NCBI GenBank assembly: GCA_030432655.1
Contig: JAUILA010000005.1
Coordinates: 62,001-126,000, forward strand
DNA: 64,000 nt
Reading direction: 5' to 3'
DNA from: Bacteroidia bacterium
GTDB taxonomy: Bacteria; Bacteroidota; Bacteroidia; Cytophagales; Cyclobacteriaceae
In this document: positions 1 through 7,816 of the stretch, in pieces
How the letters are laid out: every line of letters begins with the position of its first letter
Position numbering within the stretch: position 1 is the stretch's first letter
Program-made: the position numbers and the translations under genes
The notes under the pieces: generated by a model
Database searches by the model: none
Seen by the model: only the letters and a program-made list of their open reading frames with translations
Told to the model about the DNA's origin: nothing

Positions 1-1
1 A

Positions 2-550
2 ATGATTGCTTATATGGAATGGCTGAGCAAAGATGTTCCGGATGAAATTCAGACATTGTACAAAGGATACAAACCTGTACGCCTGCCGGAAGTCAAAGCT
101 GACACGAGCATGGGACGACAATTATATGAAGCCAAATGCATGGTGTGCCACGGTAATGACGGCAGGGGCCAGCGCATTGCCGGAGAGGTGTTTACAGGGT
201 ATGTGTACCCTCCGCTCGGCGGAGAAGATACATTTAATGACGGTGCCGGAATGAACCGGGTGATAACGGCTGCTGAATTCATTAAATCAAATATGCCATA
301 TGGAGCCACCTACGATGCACCCCAGGTAACGGACGAAGAAGCCTATCACATTGCGGCATACATTAATACATTTTCAAGGCCCTCCAAATCTGATAAAGAC
401 AAGGATTTTCCTGACAGGACATTAAAACCAGTTTCCACCCCTTATGGTCCGTGGGCGGATGACTTCACCCCGGAGCAGCATAAATTCGGACCCTTTCAAC
501 CTATTATGGAATACTATCAGCGGGAATACGATTTGACTAAATCCAAATAA
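2..550 (+). CDS. TsdA-like cytochrome c, C-terminal part (5' end outside window)
   Basis: Periplasmic c-type cytochrome; the fragment resembles the C-terminal haem domain of thiosulfate dehydrogenase (TsdA) family proteins. It has one haem site, CMVCH (residues 46-50 of the visible part), a PPLGGEDTFNDGAGM segment and NMPYG (M98) as the likely distal Met ligand, all in the family order. TsdA proteins carry two haem domains, and the first residues read like an inter-domain linker, so the gene almost certainly starts left of base 1; the ATG at base 2 is probably internal. The C-terminal tail after about residue 130 is rich in Pro and charged residues. Two exported DsrE-family genes follow, which fits a role in inorganic sulfur-compound oxidation. 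The exact substrate is inferred from family resemblance only. Confidence 0.8.
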   Translation: MIAYMEWLSKDVPDEIQTLYKGYKPVRLPEVKADTSMGRQLYEAKCMVCHGNDGRGQRIAGEVFTGYVYPPLGGEDTFNDGAGMNRVITAAEFIKSNMPYGATYDAPQVTDEEAYHIAAYINTFSRPSKSDKDKDFPDRTLKPVSTPYGPWADDFTPEQHKFGPFQPIMEYYQREYDLTKSK

Positions 551-786
551 AAATAGACAGCCTTCGGAAATTTTTGTAACTTATTCAAATTGAAGGGTTT
601 ATTCAAAACGTTACGTGGCTCTTCTTATTAAGTGCTTCCGGTTGAATATTCGCCTGTTGAAAGCCATCCTTAAGGACTCATTCCGTCTGCCGGTTAAATC
701 CGGAAACCATTAATTATTATCAATCCAACACTTACCTGAACATCCGACGGATGCGATGGACTTAACCACTCTATATCCAACACGAC

Positions 787-1491
787 ATGAATAATACCAA
801 ACAAAATCAGCGAAGGGCTTTTTTAGGTGCCCTGGCAACCGGTGCAACCGCCGGGATGACAATGCTTTCGTCTTCGCTTGAAGCCGGAATTCCTGCAGAA
901 ACTTATAATCGTTTTATCAACCGCGGTGCAACTGGTGCCGAAGATGTGGACAAAATGCTTAAATCCACCGGCAAAATGGCCCACGCAGTGGCATATGACG
1001 TCTCTCAGGCCAACCCCTGGGGGTTCATCTGGTCAAATGTCTATTACATTACCAACGGACAATCCGGCACACCTGCCGCCGAACTTGGCGTAGTGAATGT
1101 ATTGCGCCACCATGGTATTATCTTTTCGTTTGACGATGAATTGATCTCCAAATATAAACTTGGAGAAGTCTTCGGGTATAATGACCCGGTTACAGGGGAG
1201 CCAGCGGTCCGAAATCCCTATCTGAACGTCAAGGAAGGAACATTCCCGGTCCCCGGACTGGACGGCATAAAAGGATTGCAAGCCAAGGGAGCCAAATTCT
1301 GTGTATGCAATATGGCATATACGGTGTATTCGGGATTTATCGCAGAAGCGGCAGGAGCGTCAGCCGAAGATGTATACAACGATATGGTAGCCCATAAACT
1401 GCCCGGCGTTGAACTTGCCCCTTCAGGGGTATGGGCATTGGGCCGGTTAGCAGAAAACGGAATAGCTTACATTGATTGCAGTGTGGGATAA
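787..1491 (+). CDS. Tat-exported DsrE-family protein
   Basis: A 234-residue DsrE/DsrF-like protein. The N-terminus is a twin-arginine signal (R9-R10 in NQRRAFLGALATG, then a weakly hydrophobic stretch), so the protein is probably folded, perhaps cofactor-loaded, before export to the periplasm. The mature part has the DsrE-like alternating fold pattern, with a CVC pair (C172, C174) in GAKFCVCNMAY and a further Cys four residues from the C-terminus. DsrE-family cysteines are known to carry persulfides in sulfur trafficking. It lies 236 bp after a TsdA-like cytochrome and 12 bp before a second DsrE-like gene. Family assignment is firm; a role in periplasmic sulfur handling is inferred from context. 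Confidence 0.85.
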   Translation: MNNTKQNQRRAFLGALATGATAGMTMLSSSLEAGIPAETYNRFINRGATGAEDVDKMLKSTGKMAHAVAYDVSQANPWGFIWSNVYYITNGQSGTPAAELGVVNVLRHHGIIFSFDDELISKYKLGEVFGYNDPVTGEPAVRNPYLNVKEGTFPVPGLDGIKGLQAKGAKFCVCNMAYTVYSGFIAEAAGASAEDVYNDMVAHKLPGVELAPSGVWALGRLAENGIAYIDCSVG

Positions 1492-1503
1492 AAGAAGACA
1501 GCT

Positions 1504-1911
1504 ATGAATCGAATTTCTATCATTTTGGTATTGCTGTGTGCGTCAATCACAGCATATACCCAGGAGGTGAAAATTGTTTTTGATGTAACCAGTTCTGACC
1601 CCAATGTGCATGCGGCTGCAGTTCGACATGTAACCGCTATGGCCAACGCTTATCCGGACTCGGAATTTGAAGTAGTCGTATACAGCGGCGCCCTGGACAT
1701 GGTGTTGAAAGATAAATCTTCAGTTGCTGATAAAGTCGAAGCAATCATTGGTGCGGAAAATGTCACATTCAATGTATGTGCCATGACCCTGAAACGGTAT
1801 AGCCTCGACGAATCTCACCTGCTGGGTGGGGTTGGAACCGTCCCTGATGGTATTCTGGAGATTGTCCAACGTCAAAAAGAAGGGTGGGGCTACATTAAAG
1901 AAGCCCGATAA
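1504..1911 (+). CDS. secreted DsrE/DsrF-like protein
   Basis: A 135-residue protein with a Sec signal peptide ending near TAYTQ (about residue 20). The remainder is DsrE/F-like: beta-strand KIVFDVTSS, a helix around HAAAVRHVTAMANAY, EVVVYSGALDMVL, and NVCAMTLKRY with one conserved-looking Cys (C92). Most DsrE proteins act in the cytoplasm; this one and its upstream neighbour are both predicted to be exported, by different routes (Sec and Tat). It is 12 bp downstream of that neighbour, so they are probably co-transcribed, and a strong hairpin terminator follows directly. Likely role: sulfur carrier or partner of the periplasmic cytochrome; inference. Confidence 0.8.
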   Translation: MNRISIILVLLCASITAYTQEVKIVFDVTSSDPNVHAAAVRHVTAMANAYPDSEFEVVVYSGALDMVLKDKSSVADKVEAIIGAENVTFNVCAMTLKRYSLDESHLLGGVGTVPDGILEIVQRQKEGWGYIKEAR

Positions 1912-1944
1912 TAAAAAAAACAGCGCCTTTTCGGGCGCTGTTTT
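1911..1944. terminator. bidirectional intrinsic terminator
   Basis: A perfect 7-bp stem CAGCGCC (1921-1927) / GGCGCTG (1934-1940) with loop TTTTCG is flanked by an A-tract on the left and TTTT on the right. It can end the plus-strand DsrE transcript and also the minus-strand transcript of the convergent small gene at 1963-2247. Confidence 0.85.
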
Positions 1945-1962
1945 ACTTTTAAAAGGGATAGT

Positions 1963-2247
1963 TTACCTGTCCCATGGTTTTTTGTTTTTATAAGCGGGAC
2001 CGAACACTTTTTCTTTCCTTCTGTCAGTAGTCACCTTCACATCCTCTACTTTATCTTGACCTGCTTTTTTATTCTTGTATTCCGGTCCAAATAGTACGGG
2101 CTTTTCGACCGTCGTCACCACGGAAATCCTGGTTTCTTTTTCCCATGGTTTCTGATTTTTATATTTTGGTCCAAATGGGCCATCCTGGGCCATTAACGGT
2201 GCAGTAAGTAAAACTGATAATATAATTCCGGCAAGTATCGTCTTCAT
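1963..2247 (-). CDS. small secreted protein with three FGPxYKN repeats
   Basis: A 94-residue protein with a clear Sec signal peptide (MKTILAGIILSVLLTAPLMA, cleavage near AQD). The mature 73 residues consist almost only of three imperfect repeats built on FGPxYKN(K/Q)K: FGPKYKNQKPW, FGPEYKNKKAG and FGPAYKNKKPW, separated by basic or acidic linkers containing ETRISVVTTVE and VEDVKVTTD. The repeat units are rich in Lys, Tyr and Trp, so the protein is basic and perhaps unstructured or surface-binding. I do not recognise a family. It converges on the DsrE genes and shares their terminator. Signal peptide and internal repeats support it as real despite its size. Confidence 0.7.
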   Translation of the reverse strand: MKTILAGIILSVLLTAPLMAQDGPFGPKYKNQKPWEKETRISVVTTVEKPVLFGPEYKNKKAGQDKVEDVKVTTDRRKEKVFGPAYKNKKPWDR

Positions 2248-2386
2248 AATATTTACAATTTATTACAATTTATTCTTATTTTTTTAAGATATCCTCAGTA
2301 ATGTATACGTACAAGAGGCCTAAATTGTTAATATTATTAATTGTTTATTTACTGATTTTTATAGTAAATATCGGACAAAAGGATGC

Positions 2387-3055
2387 TTAAACCTCGAGAT
2401 CAAGAATATCTGCATTCTCAAGCACCTGCTTATCAGAGATATCCTTCATTCCGAGGTGAAATATGGCATCAGCCAGCTGTTGAGAAGTGATGGCTGAGCC
2501 GGGTGAAATTTTCTTAAAAGCAGGATACAGCCATCGCATAATTCTGTATCCGAAGTTGGGCTCTTTCCGGGGTTTGACAGGGTAGATATAAGCCGGCCTG
2601 AAGATATGGAGACGTCCGAATTTAAGGCGACTGAGAATATTTTCAGCCATCCCCTTATACTTTGCAAAGGATAAGCGGCTTTTCTCCCTGGTATCGGCAC
2701 CCTGCCCGCTCAGGAAACAAAAAGTTGCATCCGGACTATTTCTTTTTAATGTCTCTGCGAATACACCTGTAAAGTCTACTGTAATTTTTTTAAACTCTGC
2801 CTCCTTTACCTGGCCGGTATAAACACCCAGACAATAAAATGCAATTTGCTGATCCCTGAAATAATGCTCGAGGTTATGATAATCCTCAAAGTCATCATGA
2901 ATGATCTCACGTAATTTCTCGTGACTGAATCCGGATGCGTTCCGGCTGAAACTGGTTACAAGTCGTATGGATGGGTCTTCCAGGCAATTTTTAAGTATGA
3001 GGCTGCCTATCATGCCCGTGGCACCTGTCATTATGATGTTTATACCCTGGCTCAT
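2387..3055 (-). CDS. NAD(P)-binding Rossmann-fold protein (Tip30/epimerase-like)
   Basis: A 222-residue soluble protein of the atypical/extended SDR group, closest in style to Tip30/HTATIP2-like NAD(P)-binding proteins. It starts with the dinucleotide-binding motif MTGATGMIGSLIL (about residues 9-21), followed by FYCLGVYTGQ, FCFLSGQGAD and a YKGMAEN segment (Y-K pair around residue 155), with HIFRPAYIYP in the usual C-terminal position. It is short for an epimerase, so a regulatory or redox-sensing role is as likely as a catalytic one. It stands 139 bp upstream of the FGPxYKN gene on the same strand. Substrate unknown. Confidence 0.75.
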   Translation of the reverse strand: MSQGINIIMTGATGMIGSLILKNCLEDPSIRLVTSFSRNASGFSHEKLREIIHDDFEDYHNLEHYFRDQQIAFYCLGVYTGQVKEAEFKKITVDFTGVFAETLKRNSPDATFCFLSGQGADTREKSRLSFAKYKGMAENILSRLKFGRLHIFRPAYIYPVKPRKEPNFGYRIMRWLYPAFKKISPGSAITSQQLADAIFHLGMKDISDKQVLENADILDLEV

Positions 3056-3276
3056 AATAGAAAGATACAGTGATTATCGTTTCAGGTTCTTATACATTAG
3101 CATAATTTTAAATTACAGACTAACATTATTCTCATAATATGCATAACTTATACCACCTACGTCGCTCCAATTTGCCGGTAAATAATTTAAAATTACCTAT
3201 TTATAGGGATAAATGATTGGCCGAAATCGACTAGTATTCGCATTAATAATTTCCATAAATTCAAAAACCAACTAAA

Positions 3277-3705
3277 ATGACAAAATTATCATCTGTTCCT
3301 GAACTGAGGCCGTTCGTTAGCTTGAACCGGGTAGAACCATGTCAAAATCAATATTCACTAATGGTGTATGTGAAATTAACAGGCTACAGAGTCCTGTCTT
3401 ATGATCCGGAAAAATTTAGTTATGAGAGAATTGGTGGTGTTAATATGCGCTACACTGTGATGCACATTGAAAAAACTGGTGGAGAAGAGGAGAATGAATT
3501 TTTCAAGGAATATACTGTTACGCCGGACCGCAGATATGAAGATGTTCTGTTTGTGGAACTAGTTGAAGAAGTGCAGCCAGTTACTCAAAAGATTATTCTT
3601 GAAGGCCCCTCAGGAAATGACATCGTTTACTATACACAGTCTTTGGAACTTAATAAAGAGTCCGGAGGTGGGGCAGGAGGTGCCGGTGGCTCGTACGAAC
3701 CATGA
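3277..3705 (+). CDS. conserved-looking hypothetical protein with Gly-rich tail
   Basis: A 142-residue protein with no signal peptide or membrane segment; I do not recognise its family. The first 125 residues are predicted to be beta-rich (SLMVYVKLTGYRVLSY, NMRYTVMHIEKTGG, DVLFVELVEEVQP), and the C-terminus is a flexible GGGAGGAGGSYEP tail. The ATG at 3277 is preceded by an A-rich leader (AACTAAA). Only 10 bp separate its stop from the sensor kinase start at 3716, so it is probably translated from the same mRNA as that kinase and its response regulator. It may be an input or output component of that two-component system; inference. Confidence 0.65.
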   Translation: MTKLSSVPELRPFVSLNRVEPCQNQYSLMVYVKLTGYRVLSYDPEKFSYERIGGVNMRYTVMHIEKTGGEEENEFFKEYTVTPDRRYEDVLFVELVEEVQPVTQKIILEGPSGNDIVYYTQSLELNKESGGGAGGAGGSYEP

Positions 3706-3715
3706 TTTTCAATAT

Positions 3716-5458
3716 ATGAGCGGACGAATTATTTTTATTTTCCTTTCATTGCTGACTTTTCATAGCGTATCTGCACAGGACATAAGTAAGGATGCCTTTT
3801 TACAGAGAATTGATTCCTTGTACAATTTGTACTATAACTCTGAAACTGTGGCAGATACGCTTGAGTCCGTTGGGATTTCTTATTATAAGGAATCAAAATT
3901 AGATGCTGCAATGGCCTATTTCATTTATGTACTGGCCATTCGCGATACAATACAATCTCCAAAACTGGTCTCACCGTATTTGTACCTGGGCAGTATTGCA
4001 GGACGAAGAAACGAACTCTCGATTGCAAAGGAGTATTTTAGAAAAGCGGAACAATACGCCGAGGAATTTGATTCTCCCCGAATAGGAGCAATTTATAATA
4101 ATCTTGGTAAGTTATATACAGAGACAGATCAGTTAGATACAGCGATATATTATTTACGTAAAGCCCTGGATTATAAAATCAAGGTAAATGACAGCGATAT
4201 TGCTATTGCCACTACATATAATAATCTGGGTACTGCTTATCTGACTATTGAAAATCTTGACTCAGCAAATTATTTTTTGCAGCAAGCAAGGAAACGCTCC
4301 AAGGACCTGGATGATAAACGCGAATATGTCTGGGCAATAAATAATATTGGATTTATCAAATACAGTATTTCAGAATACGATTCTGCCGTTCTGTATTATG
4401 AAAAGGCCTTACCATTAGCCGAACGGGACAGCATCTTGCAGCCATTAGCCAAATTGTATTCCAACCTGTTTGACGCTCATTATATGCTTCGTGATGATAC
4501 GGCTTTGTACTACAGGGAAGCCTATCTCAATATTTTAGGAATAATTGAGGATGAAGAAGCTGATAAACGAATTGAGGAATTAAGGACACAATATGAATTA
4601 GTCAAAGCGGAAACTCAGATTAAAGAACAAGAATTTGACCTGGAAAGGCAACGCAGTCAAATCCGGCTGTATTTAATAATTGGGGGTGGACTTATTTTGT
4701 TACTATCGGGCTTTCTCATCTTCCTGTCTTACCGGCAAAAAATCATACAGCAACTGCGGAAAAAGGATGAGGCCATTCACAACCAGCAAGTGAATGATAT
4801 TATACGTAAGCAGGAGCTATCAGTGCTGAATGCCAGGGTGGAAGGACAGGATATGGAACGTCAGCGAATTGCAGAAGATCTTCACGACCGGCTTGGAAGC
4901 AAGTTGTCAGCAGTCAAGCTGTATTATGATTCCGTTCAGGTCGAACAACCCGATGAAACTATTCTTAAAGCCAAACTTCTGCTGGATGAAACGATCGATG
5001 AGACCCGGCGTATTGCTCATAACCTGTCGTCCGGGGTGCTCAGTAAATTTGGCTTAATTGCCGCGGTCCAGAACCTGAAGGAAACCCTGGAGAATTCCAA
5101 GAGGATTGAAATCGAGTTTTTTGCCAACGGATTTGAGAATCATTCCATTCCAAAAAAGCTGGAGGAAAACTTTTACCGTATCATTCAGGAACTTGTCAGC
5201 AATATTCTGAAACATGCAAAGGCTACTCAAATAACTATTCAGCTGACCCGGCACGAAGACGGCATGATTACGCTCATGGTGGAGGATAATGGAGTCGGTT
5301 TTAATCCGGATAAAGTTTCCCTTAACAGTATGGGCCTGATGAACCTGAAGAACCGTGTGAAACGGTTTGACGGACAGCTATCGGTTGATTCAGATAAGGG
5401 CAGTGGTACCACAGTTATCGTGGAGATTGATGAATCCAAAAAACCGTCAATGGCATGA
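3716..5458 (+). CDS. TPR-containing sensor histidine kinase (NarL-type partner)
   Basis: A 580-residue sensor kinase. I chose the ATG at 3716 because it gives a proper signal peptide (SGRIIFIFLSLLTFHSVSAQ) just after the upstream stop; the open frame extends further left but overlaps the upstream gene. Order: periplasmic tetratricopeptide repeats (about 20-290; IYNNLGKLYTETDQLDTAIYY is one unit), one transmembrane helix (about 318-340), a coiled-coil, the HisKA_3 box with phospho-acceptor H390 in AEDLHDRLGS, and a HATPase with N-box IIQELVSNILKHA and G-box VEDNGVGFNPD. Periplasmic TPRs plus HisKA_3 are common in Bacteroidota. The stop overlaps the response regulator start (ATGA). Signal unknown. 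Confidence 0.93.
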   Translation: MSGRIIFIFLSLLTFHSVSAQDISKDAFLQRIDSLYNLYYNSETVADTLESVGISYYKESKLDAAMAYFIYVLAIRDTIQSPKLVSPYLYLGSIAGRRNELSIAKEYFRKAEQYAEEFDSPRIGAIYNNLGKLYTETDQLDTAIYYLRKALDYKIKVNDSDIAIATTYNNLGTAYLTIENLDSANYFLQQARKRSKDLDDKREYVWAINNIGFIKYSISEYDSAVLYYEKALPLAERDSILQPLAKLYSNLFDAHYMLRDDTALYYREAYLNILGIIEDEEADKRIEELRTQYELVKAETQIKEQEFDLERQRSQIRLYLIIGGGLILLLSGFLIFLSYRQKIIQQLRKKDEAIHNQQVNDIIRKQELSVLNARVEGQDMERQRIAEDLHDRLGSKLSAVKLYYDSVQVEQPDETILKAKLLLDETIDETRRIAHNLSSGVLSKFGLIAAVQNLKETLENSKRIEIEFFANGFENHSIPKKLEENFYRIIQELVSNILKHAKATQITIQLTRHEDGMITLMVEDNGVGFNPDKVSLNSMGLMNLKNRVKRFDGQLSVDSDKGSGTTVIVEIDESKKPSMA

Positions 5459-6090
5459 AATCAATTTCACTGGTGATTGCTGACGACCACCAGATCGTCA
5501 TTGACGGCCTGAAAGCAATCCTTAAATCTGAGAAATCAATCAACATTGTTCAGGAATGTTCCAACGGCATTCAGGTGGTTGATTTCATTGAAAAAAACGG
5601 TATCGTGGATATCCTCATTCTCGATATCAACATGCCTGAAATGGATGGAATAGAATGTGCGAGGATCCTGAAAAATCTATATGCTGATCAGAAAATCCTT
5701 ATTCTTACGATGTATGACGACCCGGAGCTAATCCGGAACCTGATGGAGGTCGGCGCAGACGGATTCGTACTTAAGAACACAGGAAAAGCTGAACTGCTGG
5801 AGGCCATTGACCGGCTCATGAACGGATCCACTTATTTCGGTCAGGACGTTACCAGGTCTCTTGCCAGAAGCATGAAAAAGGAACGCCCGGAGAACAGGAT
5901 TCAGCTCACGCGTCGTGAAAAGGAAGTGCTGAAATTACTCTACGAGGGTCTCACCACTCAGGAAATAGCTGAACGCCTGTACATTAGCAGCCATACGGTT
6001 GATTCTCACAGAAAAAACCTGCTTAGTAAATTCAGCACTAAAAATACCACATCACTTCTGCGCGAAGCCGGTAAGCTCGGCCTGGTTTAG
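5455..6090 (+). CDS. NarL/LuxR-family response regulator
   Basis: A 211-residue response regulator: receiver domain (1-120) with acidic pocket D10-D11, phospho-acceptor D57 in ILDINMPEMDG and K in FVLKNTG; then a GerE/LuxR-type HTH (about 145-205) with LTRREKEVLKLLYEG and ISSHTVDSHRKNLLSKF. The start codon overlaps the stop of the kinase (ATGA at 5455-5458), giving translational coupling and a clear cognate pair. It should be phosphorylated by the upstream HisKA_3 kinase and bind DNA as a dimer; targets cannot be read from the sequence. Confidence 0.95.
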   Translation: MKSISLVIADDHQIVIDGLKAILKSEKSINIVQECSNGIQVVDFIEKNGIVDILILDINMPEMDGIECARILKNLYADQKILILTMYDDPELIRNLMEVGADGFVLKNTGKAELLEAIDRLMNGSTYFGQDVTRSLARSMKKERPENRIQLTRREKEVLKLLYEGLTTQEIAERLYISSHTVDSHRKNLLSKFSTKNTTSLLREAGKLGLV

Positions 6091-6169
6091 CTGGGTAATT
6101 TTGCGCCTGTCAAACCGGATTCTTTTGAAGAATTGGGTATATTTAATTCCCACAATAACTAACCGGAAG

Positions 6170-6847
6170 ATGAAAAAGGTTTTCTCCTTTCAGAAAAAGC
6201 TGGCAAAAAATAATGACCGGGATTGGTTTAATGACCATAAGGATGAATACCAGGAGTCAGAAGAGGAATTCAGGGAATTTATTAAAATCCTTGAAGAGCT
6301 GCTCCTGTCTCATGATCAGCTTGATACGTCTAAAACACATCGGTTCAGGATTTACAGGGATGTCAGATTCTCCAAAGACAAAACCCCCTATAACCTACAC
6401 AGAAGTGTTTCCTATGCCCGTGCAACGGATGCACTGCGTGGTGGTTATTATGTTCGGCTTGAACCAGGGGGCAAAAGCATGATTGCAGGAGGGTTCTGGA
6501 GGCCTGAGGCAACCGACCTTTTACATATTCGCAAGCAAATTTCCCAGGATCCTGAGACTCTTCGGGAAATCCTTAACTCCACATCAATCCGCTCTTATTT
6601 TGGAGAATTACAGGGAGAAACGCTTAAAACATCACCAAAAGGATTTGATGCCGATGATCCGGCCATTGACTTATTGCGGCATAAAGGCTTTATCCTGGTT
6701 CATTCCTTCGATGATAATGAAGTGCTGGCGAAAGATTTTCCAAAGAAAGTGAATGAAGGATTCAAAAAACTACGGCCGTTTTTTGATTACATGTCAGAAA
6801 TCCTGACCACCGACCTGAATGGCCAGACACTATTAAACAGAACATGA
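6170..6847 (+). CDS. DUF2461 family protein
   Basis: A 225-residue cytoplasmic protein matching the DUF2461 (TIGR02453) family: FSFQKKLAKNNDRDWFNDHKD at the N-terminus (the family's conserved N-x-x-W-F-x-x-x-K/H region), then FRIYRDVRFSKDKTPYN and YYVRLEPGGKSMIAGG. Function unknown for the family. I start at the ATG at 6170 because the family motif begins there; the open frame runs further upstream into the response regulator but that part encodes nothing family-like. Its stop overlaps the next gene's start (ATGA at 6844). Confidence 0.9.
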   Translation: MKKVFSFQKKLAKNNDRDWFNDHKDEYQESEEEFREFIKILEELLLSHDQLDTSKTHRFRIYRDVRFSKDKTPYNLHRSVSYARATDALRGGYYVRLEPGGKSMIAGGFWRPEATDLLHIRKQISQDPETLREILNSTSIRSYFGELQGETLKTSPKGFDADDPAIDLLRHKGFILVHSFDDNEVLAKDFPKKVNEGFKKLRPFFDYMSEILTTDLNGQTLLNRT

Positions 6848-7785
6848 AACGAAGATCATTTATTTCAGCAGGATCTGCACTCGGGGCCGCGGCATGTATG
6901 GCTCCACAACTCGTACAGGGCAAGAACAAAGGCCCCTCATCCCGTTATCAGAACGGCAGGAGCCCGTGGCCTATTTGCCTGGACACAGCTACCATCCGGC
7001 CTGCAACCCTGGAAGAAAAGGTGGCAATTGCCGTTGAAGCCGGTTATGACGCGATAGAACCCTGGGACGGCGAACTGGCAGCATACGAATCAGAAGGAGG
7101 TTCATTAAAGGAACTGGGAAAGAAAATCAGGGATAACGGATTGTTTGTACCTAGCATGATCGGACTCTGGGGCTGTATTCCTGACTCCGAGGATGCCTTT
7201 CAAAAGTCGCTTCATGAAACACGCAACAGGATGCGAATGGCTTCTGAAATTGGCTGTGAATTCGTTCAGGCCATTCCTAATGAAGTAGGAGATCATTATG
7301 ATCAGTCCTTCGTGGCGAGTTGCTACAGGCGATTACTTGAAATCGGCCTGAATGACTACAATGTTAATCCTGCTCTGGTATTTGTAAAAATGTTCCCGAT
7401 CAAGACACTCGGACAAGCCGTTGCGGTGGCACTGGATGCTGATCATCCGAAAGCAATGGTTATTCCGGACATATTTCATATGTATATCAGCGGCGGAGGA
7501 TTTGAAGGATTGTCAAAACTGAATGGAGACATGTTCGCCATTTTTCAATACAATGACGCTCCAAAAAATATGGCCAGGGAGGAAATGGGAGATCAGGATC
7601 GTGTTTATCCGGGAGACGGAATATTGCCGACCGACCGGATTTTCAAAGATCTGCATGCCTCAGGATTTTCAAGGTGCGTGTCACTCGAACTCTATAACCC
7701 GGAATACCACAAGCAGGATCTGCTTGAAGTTGCACGTACCGGACTTGAGAAAACGGTTCGAACCATCGAACAGGCAGGGGTCTAG
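6844..7785 (+). CDS. Tat-exported sugar phosphate isomerase/epimerase-like TIM-barrel protein
   Basis: A 313-residue protein with a twin-arginine signal (KRRSFISAGSALGAAACM) followed by an AP-endonuclease-2/xylose-isomerase-like TIM barrel. Recognisable pieces are the first barrel strand WPICLDTATIRP, AGYDAIEPWDG, a putative metal-ligand stretch VIPDIFHMYISGGG, FAIFQYNDAP, and RCVSLELYNPEYH near the C-terminus, where the last Glu is usually a metal ligand. Exported proteins of this kind are abundant in Bacteroidota and usually act on sugars or inositols; substrate unknown. It overlaps the DUF2461 gene by 4 bp. A 23-bp tandem duplication spans its stop codon. Confidence 0.82.
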   Translation: MKRRSFISAGSALGAAACMAPQLVQGKNKGPSSRYQNGRSPWPICLDTATIRPATLEEKVAIAVEAGYDAIEPWDGELAAYESEGGSLKELGKKIRDNGLFVPSMIGLWGCIPDSEDAFQKSLHETRNRMRMASEIGCEFVQAIPNEVGDHYDQSFVASCYRRLLEIGLNDYNVNPALVFVKMFPIKTLGQAVAVALDADHPKAMVIPDIFHMYISGGGFEGLSKLNGDMFAIFQYNDAPKNMAREEMGDQDRVYPGDGILPTDRIFKDLHASGFSRCVSLELYNPEYHKQDLLEVARTGLEKTVRTIEQAGV

Positions 7786-7816
7786 TGCTGATTCAGGCAG
7801 GGGTGTAGTGCTGATT
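7771..7816. repeat. 23-bp tandem duplication across a stop codon
   Basis: Bases 7771-7793 are repeated at 7794-7816 with one difference (C7782 versus G7805). The first copy contains the TAG stop (7783-7785) of the plus-strand isomerase-like gene; the second copy runs into the TAA stop (7815-7817) of the convergent minus-strand gene. It looks like a recent slippage duplication with one later substitution. Confidence 0.9.

Noticed and set aside
5999-6169. Longer N-terminus for the DUF2461 protein
   Set aside because: It overlaps the response regulator HTH in another frame; the DUF2461 signature begins at the ATG at 6170.
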